Source: Pseudoalteromonas citrea (GTDB lineage Bacteria > Pseudomonadota > Gammaproteobacteria > Enterobacterales > Alteromonadaceae). Taken from it: 64,000 nucleotides of DNA. How positions within the stretch are numbered: the first letter of the stretch is position 1; the number at the start of each line of letters is the position of its first letter. Below are positions 16,940 through 26,937 of the stretch, in pieces. Location: contig NZ_AHBZ03000012.1 in the NCBI RefSeq assembly GCF_000238375.3, positions 1 through 64,000 on the forward strand. The letters run 5' to 3'. The position numbers were made by a program, and so were the translations under genes. The notes beneath the pieces are model-generated. The model did not search any database, was not told the DNA's origin, and worked only from the letters and a program-made list of their open reading frames with translations.

Positions 16940-18961
16940 ATGATGGAAAAAACAATTCTGAGCATTGCATTGCTCACGGCAATAAGTGCTCACGCTGACA
17001 ACTCTGCTCTCGAACGTATCGTCGTCGTTGCTCCTATGCATTCGCCCCTTGATATAAAAACAGATCCTAAATTACCTCGCCAACCACTCCCTGCACAAGA
17101 CGGCGCTGACTTACTATCTAGTATTAGCGGTTTTTCCTTAATAAAAAAAGGGGCCGCAAGTAGTGATCCGGTGTTTCGAGGTATGGCGGGTTCTCGACTA
17201 AACATCATAACCGACGGTGGCCTTACTCTTGGCGGGTGTGGCAATCGAATGGATCCGCCCACGGCATATATTACGCCGCAATCCTATGACTCGCTAACCG
17301 TCATAAAAGGACCACAAACCGTATTGTATGGTTCAGGAAATAGCGCTGCAACCGTGGTCTTTGAGCGAACGAACGAGCGACTGGAGCAAACCGGTCTTTC
17401 AGGGTTTGCAAATATGGTCGCTGCCAGTGCCCAGCGCAGAAGTGTCAATACTGACGTAAAAGCAGGTACTCAAGATTATTATATGAGATTTGCAGGCAGC
17501 TACAGCCGTGCTGATGATTTTTCCGATGGCGATAATACGCCTATTCATTCGAAATACAAACGCTGGAATGCCGACACTGAGTTTGCCTATACCCCCGCTG
17601 ATGATAAAATCATCAGCTTCACTTATGGGCGCAGTGATGGTGAAGTCGCATATGCTGATCGCATGATGGATGGTAGCCTATTTGATAGAACGCACTCAGC
17701 AATAAAAACTGATTGGGCAATAGACCATGCTTTTATTAAAAATGTCGAAGCTCAGTGGTATTACAACAATGTCGATCATGTAATGGATAACTATAGCCTG
17801 CGTCCGTTTTCCGCAAATATGATGATGAAACACCCCACCGCATCTAATCCTGATCGCCGTACTCATGGGGGTAAAATCGTACTAGACGCGTATTTTGATG
17901 ACACAAACTCGGTAATATTTGGTGTTGATCATCAGCAAGACCGTCATCGAAACCGGGTTAGTCGAAACCAACCCATAACGCCTTATGAAACACTGGCTCG
18001 TATCACGGATGGGGAATTTAAAAAAACCGGAATTTTTGCTGAATATGAGCACAGCCTCAATACTAAACAACAGATTGTTTCAGGTCTTAGGCTCGATCAC
18101 TGGCAGGCAACAGATAAACGCCAAAATATTTCGGTGATGATGAAAACAACGCCTAACCCTACCGCATCTTTAACCCGCGAAGACACCTTATGGAGTGGCT
18201 TTGCACGATTACAGCAACAAAATAACAATAGCAGCTACTTTGTTGGCCTGGGCCACACTGAGCGATTTCCTGATTATTGGGAGTTACTAGGCGGTGGACG
18301 TCAAAGCCCTAACAGCCTCAGTGCCTTTGGTACCGAAATTGAAAAAACTAACCAAATCGATGTGGGGATGTTACACAAAGCCAAACAATGGCAAGGATCA
18401 ATTTCTCTCTTTTACAGCCATATTGACGACTACATTCTAACTGATAATTTATATGGTAATGCAGCGATGACAAAAAAAGTCACGCGTAATGTCGATGCAC
18501 AAACTTATGGCTTTGAAGCGGATATCAGTTATGACCTAACCAAAAACTGGGTCACAGGTGCGAGCATTAACTATGTGCGTGCCAGTAATTTATCTGATCA
18601 TATCCCGCTGGCACAGCAGCCACCTTTGCAGGCACGCTTTACACTCGATTATCAACGCACAAACTGGCATATTGGGATGCTTTGGCGTGTGGTCGCAGCT
18701 CAGCACCGCATTGCTATCGGCCAAGGTAATATCGCAGGACAAGACATTTCAAAATCAACGGGCTTTGGTACATTAGCGCTCAACGCCAGTTACAGTCAAT
18801 CAGACTCGCTTGATTGGAGTGTCGGTATCGACAATTTACTTGATAAAACCTACAGTGAGCATCTAAGTAAATCAGGCAGCGCAGTCAGTGGCTACCCTCA
18901 AATAGGCAAGATCAACGAAGCTGGTCTCACTCTTTGGCTCAACGCTAACTGGCGGTTTTAA
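16940..18961 (+). CDS. TonB-dependent copper receptor (OprC/NosA type)
   Basis: The 673-residue outer-membrane receptor has a signal peptide (residues about 1-20), a plug domain with a GGCGNRMDPPTAYI motif typical of OprC/NosA receptors, and a beta barrel ending in WRF. Methionine-rich loops (DRMMDG; SANMMMKHP) and NPDRRTHGG fit copper ligands. NosA-type receptors deliver copper for enzymes such as nitrous oxide reductase; no such gene is visible here. The upstream region carries an FNR-like site and a second palindrome. Confidence 0.85.
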   Translation: MMEKTILSIALLTAISAHADNSALERIVVVAPMHSPLDIKTDPKLPRQPLPAQDGADLLSSISGFSLIKKGAASSDPVFRGMAGSRLNIITDGGLTLGGCGNRMDPPTAYITPQSYDSLTVIKGPQTVLYGSGNSAATVVFERTNERLEQTGLSGFANMVAASAQRRSVNTDVKAGTQDYYMRFAGSYSRADDFSDGDNTPIHSKYKRWNADTEFAYTPADDKIISFTYGRSDGEVAYADRMMDGSLFDRTHSAIKTDWAIDHAFIKNVEAQWYYNNVDHVMDNYSLRPFSANMMMKHPTASNPDRRTHGGKIVLDAYFDDTNSVIFGVDHQQDRHRNRVSRNQPITPYETLARITDGEFKKTGIFAEYEHSLNTKQQIVSGLRLDHWQATDKRQNISVMMKTTPNPTASLTREDTLWSGFARLQQQNNNSSYFVGLGHTERFPDYWELLGGGRQSPNSLSAFGTEIEKTNQIDVGMLHKAKQWQGSISLFYSHIDDYILTDNLYGNAAMTKKVTRNVDAQTYGFEADISYDLTKNWVTGASINYVRASNLSDHIPLAQQPPLQARFTLDYQRTNWHIGMLWRVVAAQHRIAIGQGNIAGQDISKSTGFGTLALNASYSQSDSLDWSVGIDNLLDKTYSEHLSKSGSAVSGYPQIGKINEAGLTLWLNANWRF

Positions 18962-19057
18962 TCACTCATAACGTTTCAGGGTGTGTGGTTTTGCTTTATT
19001 AAAGCCCCTACCCTGATACACTAATACAACGACACAGCACATTATTAAACGGTATCA

Positions 19058-19282
19058 ATGTACGACCAGCAAGCACTACTTAAAGCCATAAATACAAAAA
19101 TGCCCTTTGGAAAATACGCAGGAACGCCTTTGCTACTGTTACCAGAACCCTATGTGGTATGGTTTAAACAAAAGGGGTTTCCAAGCGGTCCCTTAGGAGA
19201 GCAGTTGGCTATGATCTACGAAGTCAAACTGAATGGGCTTGAACAGGTACTTATGCCATTGCTTAAGCCAGATACCCGTTAG
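19058..19282 (+). CDS. DUF3820 family protein
   Basis: The 74-residue cytoplasmic protein carries the family pattern MPFGKYAGTPLLLLPEPYVVWF in its first half, with a GFPSGPLGEQLA stretch after it. Proteins of this family are short and common in gammaproteobacteria. Function is unknown. Stand-alone gene, converging with the sterol-desaturase-like gene. Confidence 0.8.
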   Translation: MYDQQALLKAINTKMPFGKYAGTPLLLLPEPYVVWFKQKGFPSGPLGEQLAMIYEVKLNGLEQVLMPLLKPDTR

Positions 19283-19327
19283 TGCTGCAATCAAAACAAT
19301 TATTAGCGCCAAATATAAAAAGTGGTC

Positions 19328-20347
19328 TCACTTAACTTTATCGCTCGTTTCTTTTAATTGTATGCTCTGTGGTGTTGTCTTAGCCCCTTTATTTACCCAT
19401 TTACTAGGTAACAGAGCCTTAAACCCTAAACGTATTGGTTTAACATAAATGGCTAGTAAGGAATCATGCCCCGCATCATACTTCCCTACTCCAATGGTAA
19501 TATCAGGTGCTTGTGACGCACGTATCAATGAACCATACAACCGATCCCAAATGGCCAATGCCGAGCCTAAATTAGTATCGAAATGCAATGGATTATCACT
19601 ATGATGAATTTGATGCTGGGCAGGACTGATAAACCAACGTTCTAATCTATCGCCCCATGTAAAACGAATGTGTGAATGCCTAAGGTTGGCGCCAAAAATA
19701 TTAAATATAAATACGAAGGCATTTGCGCCAAGTATGTCATACATACTCAACCCCGTGCCAAACAAATGATAACCAAACCCTACAACGATGCCTTGCGTCA
19801 ATGCCATTCGACATGCATAAAAATAACTTTCTATTGGGTGTGAGCGATAAATTGTAAAGGGAGTCAGTACTTTCGCCGAATGATGCACTTTATGTATTTC
19901 CCATAAGCAAGGCACCTTGTGCAAAGCTAAGTGCAATAGAAAACGCGTTAAGTCATCGACAATAAACAACATTAAAGTAAAGACTGCAATCACGGCAGTA
20001 CCAGACCATGGCAAATGCAGTGGCGCACCAAATAAAGATTCAAGCGTATCAGTAATAAAAATAGCAACTGGCACCATAGTTAACACAATGGGGGCAAACG
20101 TCAGTGCTTTAATTAAGGTATTGGTAATAAGTAAGGTGTAATCTAACCGCGCACTTTGACAAAGCCACACTTGTTTGGGGAATAAAAATTTGAAAAAGCC
20201 TCGGCCAGAACGAGCCGTGGTACTAGCAAAGTACACTGGCAGTGCCAAAATAATCGCACTTAGTAAGTAAGGAATATAAATACGCTTATTTGCATCAAAC
20301 AAATACGTTGGTAATGCAGCTAGACTTTGCCACAACTGTTCTAGCAT
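19328..20347 (-). CDS. sterol desaturase / fatty acid hydroxylase family protein
   Basis: The 339-residue membrane protein has four to five hydrophobic segments and the di-iron histidine clusters of the fatty acid hydroxylase superfamily: HLALH, HKVHH and HQIHH, plus RSHP and NLRHSH. It probably acts on a membrane lipid with oxygen; the substrate is not known. AGGAGAGG precedes the ATG at 20347. A terminator separates it from the upstream FecA-like gene, so it is probably transcribed alone. Confidence 0.85.
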   Translation of the reverse strand: MLEQLWQSLAALPTYLFDANKRIYIPYLLSAIILALPVYFASTTARSGRGFFKFLFPKQVWLCQSARLDYTLLITNTLIKALTFAPIVLTMVPVAIFITDTLESLFGAPLHLPWSGTAVIAVFTLMLFIVDDLTRFLLHLALHKVPCLWEIHKVHHSAKVLTPFTIYRSHPIESYFYACRMALTQGIVVGFGYHLFGTGLSMYDILGANAFVFIFNIFGANLRHSHIRFTWGDRLERWFISPAQHQIHHSDNPLHFDTNLGSALAIWDRLYGSLIRASQAPDITIGVGKYDAGHDSLLAIYVKPIRLGFKALLPSKWVNKGAKTTPQSIQLKETSDKVK

Positions 20348-20371
20348 TATCCTCTCCTATGTCGCGACCTA

Positions 20372-20398
20372 GAAAAAAGGGCCAACTGAGTTGACCCT
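20372..20398 (-). terminator. terminator of the DUF4856-imelysin-TonB operon
   Basis: On the minus strand AGGGTCAAC and GTTGGCCCT form a hairpin with one mismatch, followed by TTTTTTC. It lies between the stop of the FecA-like gene and the start of the desaturase gene. Confidence 0.8.
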
Positions 20399-20421
20399 AG
20401 CTTATAACCTAGTATCAATCG

Positions 20422-22614
20422 TTAAAATTGATATTTAAACCCTGCCGATATCTGTCTTGGTTTACTAGGGCGAGCGCCATATGGGCGGCGACTCACGATT
20501 TCAGTATCATCCAATAAGTTATCAACTTTAACATAAATGCGGCCATAGTTGTTTATGTCATAGCTCGCCGATAAATCAACGGTAACATTGGAAGGCGTTT
20601 GGAAACCTGATAGAACAGCGCCATCACCCGCCACTTCTTCCATATCACCCACATACTTAACCGCAGTAGTTATACGCCAGTCAGCACTTGAAAGCCCAAT
20701 CGTGAAAGACGCTTGATGGGTTGGTAAGTATGGCAATGAATCGCCTTTTTGTACCGAGCCCCACTGAGGAAATACAGAGTTAAAATCTGACTTAAATTCA
20801 CTTTCTGTGTACGTGTACACAAAACTATATGGAATTTCTAAGTGAAGGTTAAGTGGGTAAGACTGTGACAACTGTGCTTCAAGCCCATATACATCAACTT
20901 CACCCCCACTGAATGTTTCTTCTCCGCATATTCCTGCGTTCGATTGCCCACACGTTTCAGTCAGGTTTTTATAATCATTGAAAAAAGTGACTAACTCTAG
21001 TTGGGTTACACCATCATTGAAGCGCCCACCAAACTCATAATTAATACTTGTCTCAAGTTCTTCAGTTGCGCTACGCGCTGGTGCTGATGGCACAAACCCT
21101 TTATGCACACCAAACAATAATCCAGACTCTTCCGACAATTTATAGAAACCACTGACACTTGGTAACCAAATACGCGTGGTTTTATCTTGAAAATTATTGG
21201 CATTTCGATTGTCGTGATGGTGCATGTCCATTAACTCACCACGCACACCTACGCCCAAAGTTAACGCATCAACCGTGATCTGATCTTCAACATACACTGA
21301 CCATGCTTTTGTCGACTCAACATTCTGAGTTTGAGGACGAACACCAAACCCGGTATCTGTGGCAATACCGTCAACCATGCTGTATGTTTCTTCAAAATGC
21401 TTACGCTCAATTTCATCTTCATGATAACGTAACCCTGCTGAAAGCGTATGTTCAAACCCCAACAAGTCAAAGTCAAAACGGCCATCAACTTGTAACCCTT
21501 GAGAATAATACTCACGATCATTAGTTCCCATATTTAGGTAATAAGTCGTGTCTCCAGGTGAAACTGAATTTTGCTGCCCTGAAATAACGCGATACTGTGA
21601 GTCGTAACGTTCAGCATCAGATAGAATGGTTGACAGATCTTCGTCTACTTTATTTAATTGCTGATTTAACAAGCCATTGAGTTTACGCCATGCACGTTCA
21701 TAGTCATTTCTGTATAAACGTGTCGTCAGCTTAAAGTCATCTGCATCAAGATAATGCGAGAACATGATTTGCTGATGTTCTGTTTCCATTAATGCCGGCT
21801 GTGACGCAGCATATCGGCGATATGGCGTATCAGCAAAGTCTTGCTCTGTTAATCCTAAATAAGTTTCATCTGACTCTTCATCTGAATAAGAGAGCTTTAA
21901 TGCAAATGTGTGGTCAAATTCACCTTGGCGCATGGTGTAATTAAACTTGGCCAAAATATCATTCTTTTCAAAGCCAGTATCACCACCACCATCAAGGTCT
22001 TTAAACCCATCCGCTTTGAGTGATACACCTTCAATTAAAAAGCCCACATTATTAACCACAGAGCCAAAGTGGCCATGTGCTTTTTGATAGCCATCAGAGC
22101 CAGCCGCAATATCAATGCCCCCTTCTGAAAACTCAGGGATTTGACGCGTGACTAGGTTAATAGCACCCGCAACAGTTTGAGGCCCGTGTTTAATTGCCGC
22201 AGGGCCTTTAAATACTTCTACAGCCGTCATTCTTGTTGAAACAGGAAAATAATAAGCTGCCGGTGCTGAATAAGGAGATGGGCCTATTAATACACCATCT
22301 TCCATAATGGTAATTTTTTTGCTCCGCTCAGGCGTTACCCCACGAAAACCAATGTTAGGACGCAAACCATAACCATCTTCTTCACGAATATTAACACCCG
22401 GAACAGACCCTAAAATACGGTGGATATCATCATACTCAAACTTTTCTAACTCCGCTTCAGTTAACAAAGTAGCTGAACCTGCTTCCGTTCTCAGTTTGTC
22501 GTAATGACTCAAAATTTGAATATGTTCTAATTCGCCATCATCAGCAGGATTATCTGCTGCCACAGCGTGCGGTATTGCTAACACAACCGCCAGTGCGAGT
22601 AATGATTTTTGCAT
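20422..22614 (-). CDS. TonB-dependent receptor, FecA-like
   Basis: From the ATG at 22614 the protein is 730 residues, with a signal peptide (MQKSLLALAVVLAIPHAVA). I prefer this start to an in-frame ATG at 22638 because AAGGG lies 7 bp upstream and overlaps the stop of the preceding gene. A plug domain (NIREEDGYGLRPNIGFRGV; VEVFKGPAAIKHGPQTVAGAIN) precedes a beta barrel ending in AGFKYQF. Plug and barrel motifs resemble ferric dicitrate receptors. Translationally coupled to the imelysin gene; ferric complex uptake is an inference. Confidence 0.88.
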   Translation of the reverse strand: MQKSLLALAVVLAIPHAVAADNPADDGELEHIQILSHYDKLRTEAGSATLLTEAELEKFEYDDIHRILGSVPGVNIREEDGYGLRPNIGFRGVTPERSKKITIMEDGVLIGPSPYSAPAAYYFPVSTRMTAVEVFKGPAAIKHGPQTVAGAINLVTRQIPEFSEGGIDIAAGSDGYQKAHGHFGSVVNNVGFLIEGVSLKADGFKDLDGGGDTGFEKNDILAKFNYTMRQGEFDHTFALKLSYSDEESDETYLGLTEQDFADTPYRRYAASQPALMETEHQQIMFSHYLDADDFKLTTRLYRNDYERAWRKLNGLLNQQLNKVDEDLSTILSDAERYDSQYRVISGQQNSVSPGDTTYYLNMGTNDREYYSQGLQVDGRFDFDLLGFEHTLSAGLRYHEDEIERKHFEETYSMVDGIATDTGFGVRPQTQNVESTKAWSVYVEDQITVDALTLGVGVRGELMDMHHHDNRNANNFQDKTTRIWLPSVSGFYKLSEESGLLFGVHKGFVPSAPARSATEELETSINYEFGGRFNDGVTQLELVTFFNDYKNLTETCGQSNAGICGEETFSGGEVDVYGLEAQLSQSYPLNLHLEIPYSFVYTYTESEFKSDFNSVFPQWGSVQKGDSLPYLPTHQASFTIGLSSADWRITTAVKYVGDMEEVAGDGAVLSGFQTPSNVTVDLSASYDINNYGRIYVKVDNLLDDTEIVSRRPYGARPSKPRQISAGFKYQF

Positions 22615-22624
22615 AAAAGGACCC

Positions 22625-23935
22625 TTAGTCATTGTCACCAGCCGAAGTTGCAGGAAGCTCTAAAGCAAGCTTATTAATAAAATCATTTTTAAGCTGATCG
22701 GTCACATCTTTTACTTTTGCATGAGTCGTTGTGACTGCCGACGTATTGCTATTTAGCGCGGTTTGTAAATCAGTCGTGATTGCTGCAGACGCAACTTTAG
22801 AATCACTTATACCTTGTAACATAATTGTTTTGGTATCTGTTGCTGACTGATTATCTAAAAAGTCATCAAACCCTAAATTACCGTCGCCACCGCCATTAAA
22901 CAGTCGCTCAAAGGCGCTAATGTTGGCACGAATGTTTTCTATTGAATGCTTTGCATAGCGCGATTCAACTGACTCGGGGCAAATGCTGGTGCCACACGCA
23001 TTGTTAAACAAACCTAAAGGTGTCGCTAATTTATAATCTTTAAGCTCTTCAGTCATATAAAAAAGCGCATCTGATATTTCGTTGATCGCTTCTTTCGTCG
23101 AGTTAAACTTATTATTTGGTTCACCCGCACTTTTTAACACATTGGCGTACCCTGCTGCACCTGACCACTGCGCGACAAGCGAATCAGACGAGACGGCCAA
23201 GTCTTTAGCTGCTTCAACAGCATACTGACAACGTGATACTTTACGTGCCTGATCTGCTCGACTATTCCAATCAGCTAGCACGTCACCAGCACTTGTAGAA
23301 GAGCAGCTATGTGTTAACGTATCATTAAACAACAAATACTCTAACGCATCTAAACCGCGGCGTTTGTCACTACGCTTACTAATGTCATAGGCGTTACCAT
23401 TAATGTTGCCATTTTCGAAAAACACCACATCTTGATCAACACTACAGGTACTGACACTTGGCCATGAATATATATCATTACGTAATGACTTATCATTGGC
23501 GAGTAAAGGTCCGACAATCATAAGCTCAGCATGCTGCCAGCTTACCATGGTCTCTTTCCACGCATTTTGAGCCGCCAGTTTTGATGCAGTTAATTGAGCG
23601 AGTGCGTCGCTATCTTCCTGAGAGGGGTCAAATACAGCCTCTAAATCACAATAACTTTTAACCACACTCGGCAGTGCATCTGACTTATTATCAAATTCAG
23701 TAAATGTTGGTGTAAATACGTTATCAGTTAAGCTTGCGAGTAATTGCTTTTCTGAAAAGTCAGGGCTTGTTGGATCAGTTGGGGTCGTTGGCGGTGTTGT
23801 GGGGGTACCCGAATTATCATTTCCATTATTAACATCATGTTCGGCGCCAGCCGAATAAGATGTGCTTTCACCACATCCACTTAACACAAGTGCTAAAGCA
23901 CTTGCGAGCAACAAAGGTTTAAAAGTATGTCCCAT
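22625..23935 (-). CDS. imelysin-family lipoprotein
   Basis: The 436-residue protein has a lipoprotein signal (LVLSGC, Cys 21) and a low-complexity PT-rich linker (about 42-58). The imelysin domain includes a GLDALEYLLF motif, the family's G-x-x-x-x-E-(F/Y) signature in which the usual His is replaced by Asp. Imelysin proteins (IrpA/EfeO-like) are linked to iron. It sits between a DUF4856 lipoprotein and a FecA-like TonB receptor, which supports a role in surface iron acquisition. Confidence 0.85.
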   Translation of the reverse strand: MGHTFKPLLLASALALVLSGCGESTSYSAGAEHDVNNGNDNSGTPTTPPTTPTDPTSPDFSEKQLLASLTDNVFTPTFTEFDNKSDALPSVVKSYCDLEAVFDPSQEDSDALAQLTASKLAAQNAWKETMVSWQHAELMIVGPLLANDKSLRNDIYSWPSVSTCSVDQDVVFFENGNINGNAYDISKRSDKRRGLDALEYLLFNDTLTHSCSSTSAGDVLADWNSRADQARKVSRCQYAVEAAKDLAVSSDSLVAQWSGAAGYANVLKSAGEPNNKFNSTKEAINEISDALFYMTEELKDYKLATPLGLFNNACGTSICPESVESRYAKHSIENIRANISAFERLFNGGGDGNLGFDDFLDNQSATDTKTIMLQGISDSKVASAAITTDLQTALNSNTSAVTTTHAKVKDVTDQLKNDFINKLALELPATSAGDND

Positions 23936-23967
23936 TAATTGCCTCTTTTCTCTGTTTTTAATACAAC

Positions 23968-23997
23968 AAAAGGTTAGCCCTTACGGACTAACCTTTT
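23968..23997 (-). terminator. intercistronic hairpin, possible attenuator
   Basis: Perfect 10-bp arms AAAAGGTTAG and CTAACCTTTT around a 10-nt loop, between the DUF4856 and imelysin genes. On the minus strand only four T follow, so it may be a partial terminator or an mRNA-processing hairpin that lowers expression of the downstream genes relative to the first. Confidence 0.5.
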
Positions 23998-24018
23998 TAA
24001 ATAATTAAGCGGTAACGT

Positions 24019-25896
24019 TTACCAAGCTAGCATTAAACTTTCTAATGCTTCACCCGTTAACACAGCGCCATCTTTATCAGTCCACTGATACGTATCACGT
24101 AAGATATTACGTGCTGTTTCTAGATCAGCTTTATACTGTTCAACTGTTTTTACACCATCAGAAATTACTGGTGCATTACCCATTAGCTCATGTAGTTTTA
24201 CAAAGTCAGCTGTGACTGCTTTGTTTTCAACAAATGGTGATACTGGGTTAAACTGCATGTTAAATGCAAAACCTTTCATCTCAGCCCAATGCTTAGCAAA
24301 TGCATAAAATTGCTCTTTTGTATAAGTACCAGAAGAGATATCGTCAATGTCACCTTTGCTGTTGTCTAGAACATCGTTGATGTAATGAATTACAGTAGCA
24401 ACAATTGCCTTTTCCCACGCTAAACGTGCTGCAGTCGCGTAGCCATTTAATTCAACTAACTGTGCATCTGTTAATGCAGTACCAGCTGTTTCGTTAAGTA
24501 ATTTACGACCATTAAAGAATGCAGTATATGCTTCTTTCGTTAAGTCAGTTGTTGCTGGGCTTAAATCACGCTTTGCAGCATTCGTTGAGTTACCCCAGTT
24601 ATATTCTGATTGTAAATCAATTTTGCCATCGTGGTTTGTGTCTTGCTTACCATTGTGGGTTGCACGACCATTACTTTCGTCCGAGTCCACTTTACCCGCA
24701 ATTTCAGCATCGTTATATGATAAATAGTTACGCGCGGCACCAAAGTAACCAAAGCCTTCATCCCACTGGTGCTCAAGTTTAGTGTAACCCTTGTCATCAA
24801 CGGTTGTGTCTGTGTGACCCGATAGTAAACCCTTACCATCAGTGTCGTTATCTAAGTAGTCATCAGCGCCTTGTGAAAATGCAACGGCACCGAATAAGAA
24901 CTTTTCAACTAGCTGTTGTAAATCAACACCCTCGGCTGTGATATATGCTTTATCGATTTCAACATTATGTGTTGTCATCAACGTACCGCTTGCTACACTC
25001 GCAGCATTCGCTCTTAATACGTTAAATAGTTCAGCAGTAAAGCCGCGCGGTGTATTCTCTTCAGCAGCAAGGCCAGCCCAACCTGCTAAGCTATCCGCAG
25101 CATTCCAATCTCTGTATTGGCCTTTTGCATCATTACCTGCGATCTTGCCGTATAAATCTTTGTGTGATCCTGAAACATCAGTCAATAAAGTTTGTACAGC
25201 ACCTTCAAAAGCAGAAATAGTCAGTGCTTTAGTACCCCAGATTTCTTCATACTGAGCTTTGGTCTCGCTGCTTACTTTAGCTTCTGTGAAATTCACATCA
25301 CTGTTTACAGAATCGGTATAAGTACCAATTTTGTAGTAATCGTTAATTTTATCAGCGCCATTGCTAAGGTCTGTCGTAAAATCAGTGCTTTTTACATAAT
25401 TTGAAAGTTCTTTAATTAGGACTTGACGCGCAATTTGACCTGAATAGTGCACGTTAGACTCGCCAGTGTCTTTATTTACAAAGTCATAATCCATTTCATC
25501 AGTCACTGCAACTTCAAGCTCTTGGCTGAAGTCCGCTGTGCCGTCAGATACTTTGACTGTTACCATGATTTTTGGTTCAGCTTCAAAGTTAAGAACCACG
25601 CCTTCTTTAACAGATAATGTAGTCCCTTCAATAACAAACCGCGCATCATCCGTTGTAAACGTATGTGTGTCTGCAGCGTCTGAATCTGTAGCAGCCAATG
25701 TACCAACAACCTGAGCTGTAGCTAGGTTTTCTGTAACAACTTGAGCATCAGTAATACTGATTGCTGTTGGTGCTGAGTTTGTCGGTGTAGGAGTCGTTGG
25801 TGCAGTTGAGTCATTTGAACTTGAACCACCGCAAGCAGTTAGACCAAGTGTTGCGGCCAGAATAGAAGTAGCTAGAAGAGACTTACGTAAAATCAT
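24019..25896 (-). CDS. DUF4856 lipoprotein with a cadherin-like domain
   Basis: The 625-residue lipoprotein (LGLTACGG, Cys 22) has a Thr/Pro-rich linker, a cadherin-like repeat at about 42-130 (SAPTAISITD, LAATDSDAADTHTF, FEAEPKIMVTVKVSDG), then a DUF4856 domain to the C-terminus. The D-rich segment DTNHDGKIDLQSE resembles a calcium-binding EF-hand or dockerin loop. It is the first gene of an operon with the imelysin and FecA-like genes. It is probably a surface-exposed substrate-binding partner; that role is inferred from context only. Confidence 0.8.
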   Translation of the reverse strand: MILRKSLLATSILAATLGLTACGGSSSNDSTAPTTPTPTNSAPTAISITDAQVVTENLATAQVVGTLAATDSDAADTHTFTTDDARFVIEGTTLSVKEGVVLNFEAEPKIMVTVKVSDGTADFSQELEVAVTDEMDYDFVNKDTGESNVHYSGQIARQVLIKELSNYVKSTDFTTDLSNGADKINDYYKIGTYTDSVNSDVNFTEAKVSSETKAQYEEIWGTKALTISAFEGAVQTLLTDVSGSHKDLYGKIAGNDAKGQYRDWNAADSLAGWAGLAAEENTPRGFTAELFNVLRANAASVASGTLMTTHNVEIDKAYITAEGVDLQQLVEKFLFGAVAFSQGADDYLDNDTDGKGLLSGHTDTTVDDKGYTKLEHQWDEGFGYFGAARNYLSYNDAEIAGKVDSDESNGRATHNGKQDTNHDGKIDLQSEYNWGNSTNAAKRDLSPATTDLTKEAYTAFFNGRKLLNETAGTALTDAQLVELNGYATAARLAWEKAIVATVIHYINDVLDNSKGDIDDISSGTYTKEQFYAFAKHWAEMKGFAFNMQFNPVSPFVENKAVTADFVKLHELMGNAPVISDGVKTVEQYKADLETARNILRDTYQWTDKDGAVLTGEALESLMLAW

Positions 25897-25949
25897 TTAT
25901 GATTTCCTCTGAAAATTATTAGTATTTACATTTTCTTATCTGGGATAAA

Positions 25950-25984
25950 AGTATACACGCATATAAATAGCAATCAATATTATT
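25950..25984 (-). promoter_or_regulatory. promoter with overlapping Fur-like box
   Basis: On the minus strand -35 TTGATT (25977-25972), a 16-bp spacer and -10 TATACT (25955-25950). A 19-bp stretch at 25984-25966 matches the classical Fur box at 11 of 19 positions by my count, and overlaps the -35. It lies about 55-90 bp upstream of the DUF4856 start. The promoter is convincing; the Fur site is tentative. Confidence 0.5.
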
Positions 25985-26185
25985 TGCGTTGCCAAAACAA
26001 AGTAAATATAAAGATTTGTAAACCTATAATTCTAAAAAATCAGCAATTTATGGAGTAAAAATGGCTAAAAGCCAGATACAATCAATAATCTACCTAATAG
26101 TCATTTCGTTTTAACATTTGCTACTTCCAGAGAATATTCACACTGAACAAACACCAAAAAATGCAATAATCGCAATAGAAGTTAA

Positions 26186-26869
26186 CTATTGCCAAGCCTC
26201 TCTTACAAAAATATAACCTTGTTTCCAGATCGTTTTTATTTTGCTTGGCTGAGAAGGGTCATCCTCTAATTTCTTGCGCAGCCTCGAAATACGCACATCC
26301 ACCGTGCGGGTGTCATCTTGATAAGGTTTATCAATCATCGTTTGGTATACGTGTTCGCGACTTAATACAGTCCCAGCATTACTCGCCAATAGCCATAATA
26401 GTTCAAATTCATGACTTGTCAGGTAAACTTCTCGATTATTGAGTGTTACCAAACGTGCCCGGGAGTCAACCACTAGGCTACCAAATGTGAGTACGGCTGA
26501 TTTATCTGATGAGTATTGACGCAGCAATGCATTTAACCGAGCCTGCCATAACCGAGGCGTTGCGGATTTTGTGATCACATCATCAGCGCCAGACTCTAAT
26601 AAAGCACTATGCGCATCTTCATCCGTTAAATCTGTACAGACCATGATAGGTGCTAAAAATGTGGCTTTTACCTTTTCAATTAAATCTGTCGGGTCGCCAA
26701 TAGTAAAATGCTCACTTAAAACCACCCCACATACATCCTCGCTCGTAGCCCACTGCGACATTTCATCCATATCTGAAAACTGAAAAACCTCATGCCCCGC
26801 TTCTTCAAACATTATTTTGCGTTGCGTGAAACACTCAACTTCGCTTTCAGCTATCAAGATTTTAGCCAT
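26186..26869 (-). CDS. orphan OmpR-type response regulator with degenerate receiver
   Basis: The 227-residue protein pairs a receiver-like domain (1-120) with an OmpR/PhoB winged helix (about 128-225; DDTRTVDVRISRLRKKLEDD). Key receiver residues are changed: the acidic pocket reads E8-S9-E10, and the phosphoacceptor position reads L51-S52-E53 instead of L-D. T79 and K101 remain. It probably works without phosphorylation, or with Glu 53 as a mimic. No histidine kinase is adjacent. It is divergent from nothing obvious and lies upstream of the iron-type operon on the same strand, separated by 289 bp. Confidence 0.85.
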   Translation of the reverse strand: MAKILIAESEVECFTQRKIMFEEAGHEVFQFSDMDEMSQWATSEDVCGVVLSEHFTIGDPTDLIEKVKATFLAPIMVCTDLTDEDAHSALLESGADDVITKSATPRLWQARLNALLRQYSSDKSAVLTFGSLVVDSRARLVTLNNREVYLTSHEFELLWLLASNAGTVLSREHVYQTMIDKPYQDDTRTVDVRISRLRKKLEDDPSQPSKIKTIWKQGYIFVREAWQ

Positions 26870-26937
26870 TACTACACCTAAAGGATTAGTTTTTATTTTA
26901 TTTCGGCTAGTTTAATGTCTGAAACTGAATGGAACCT

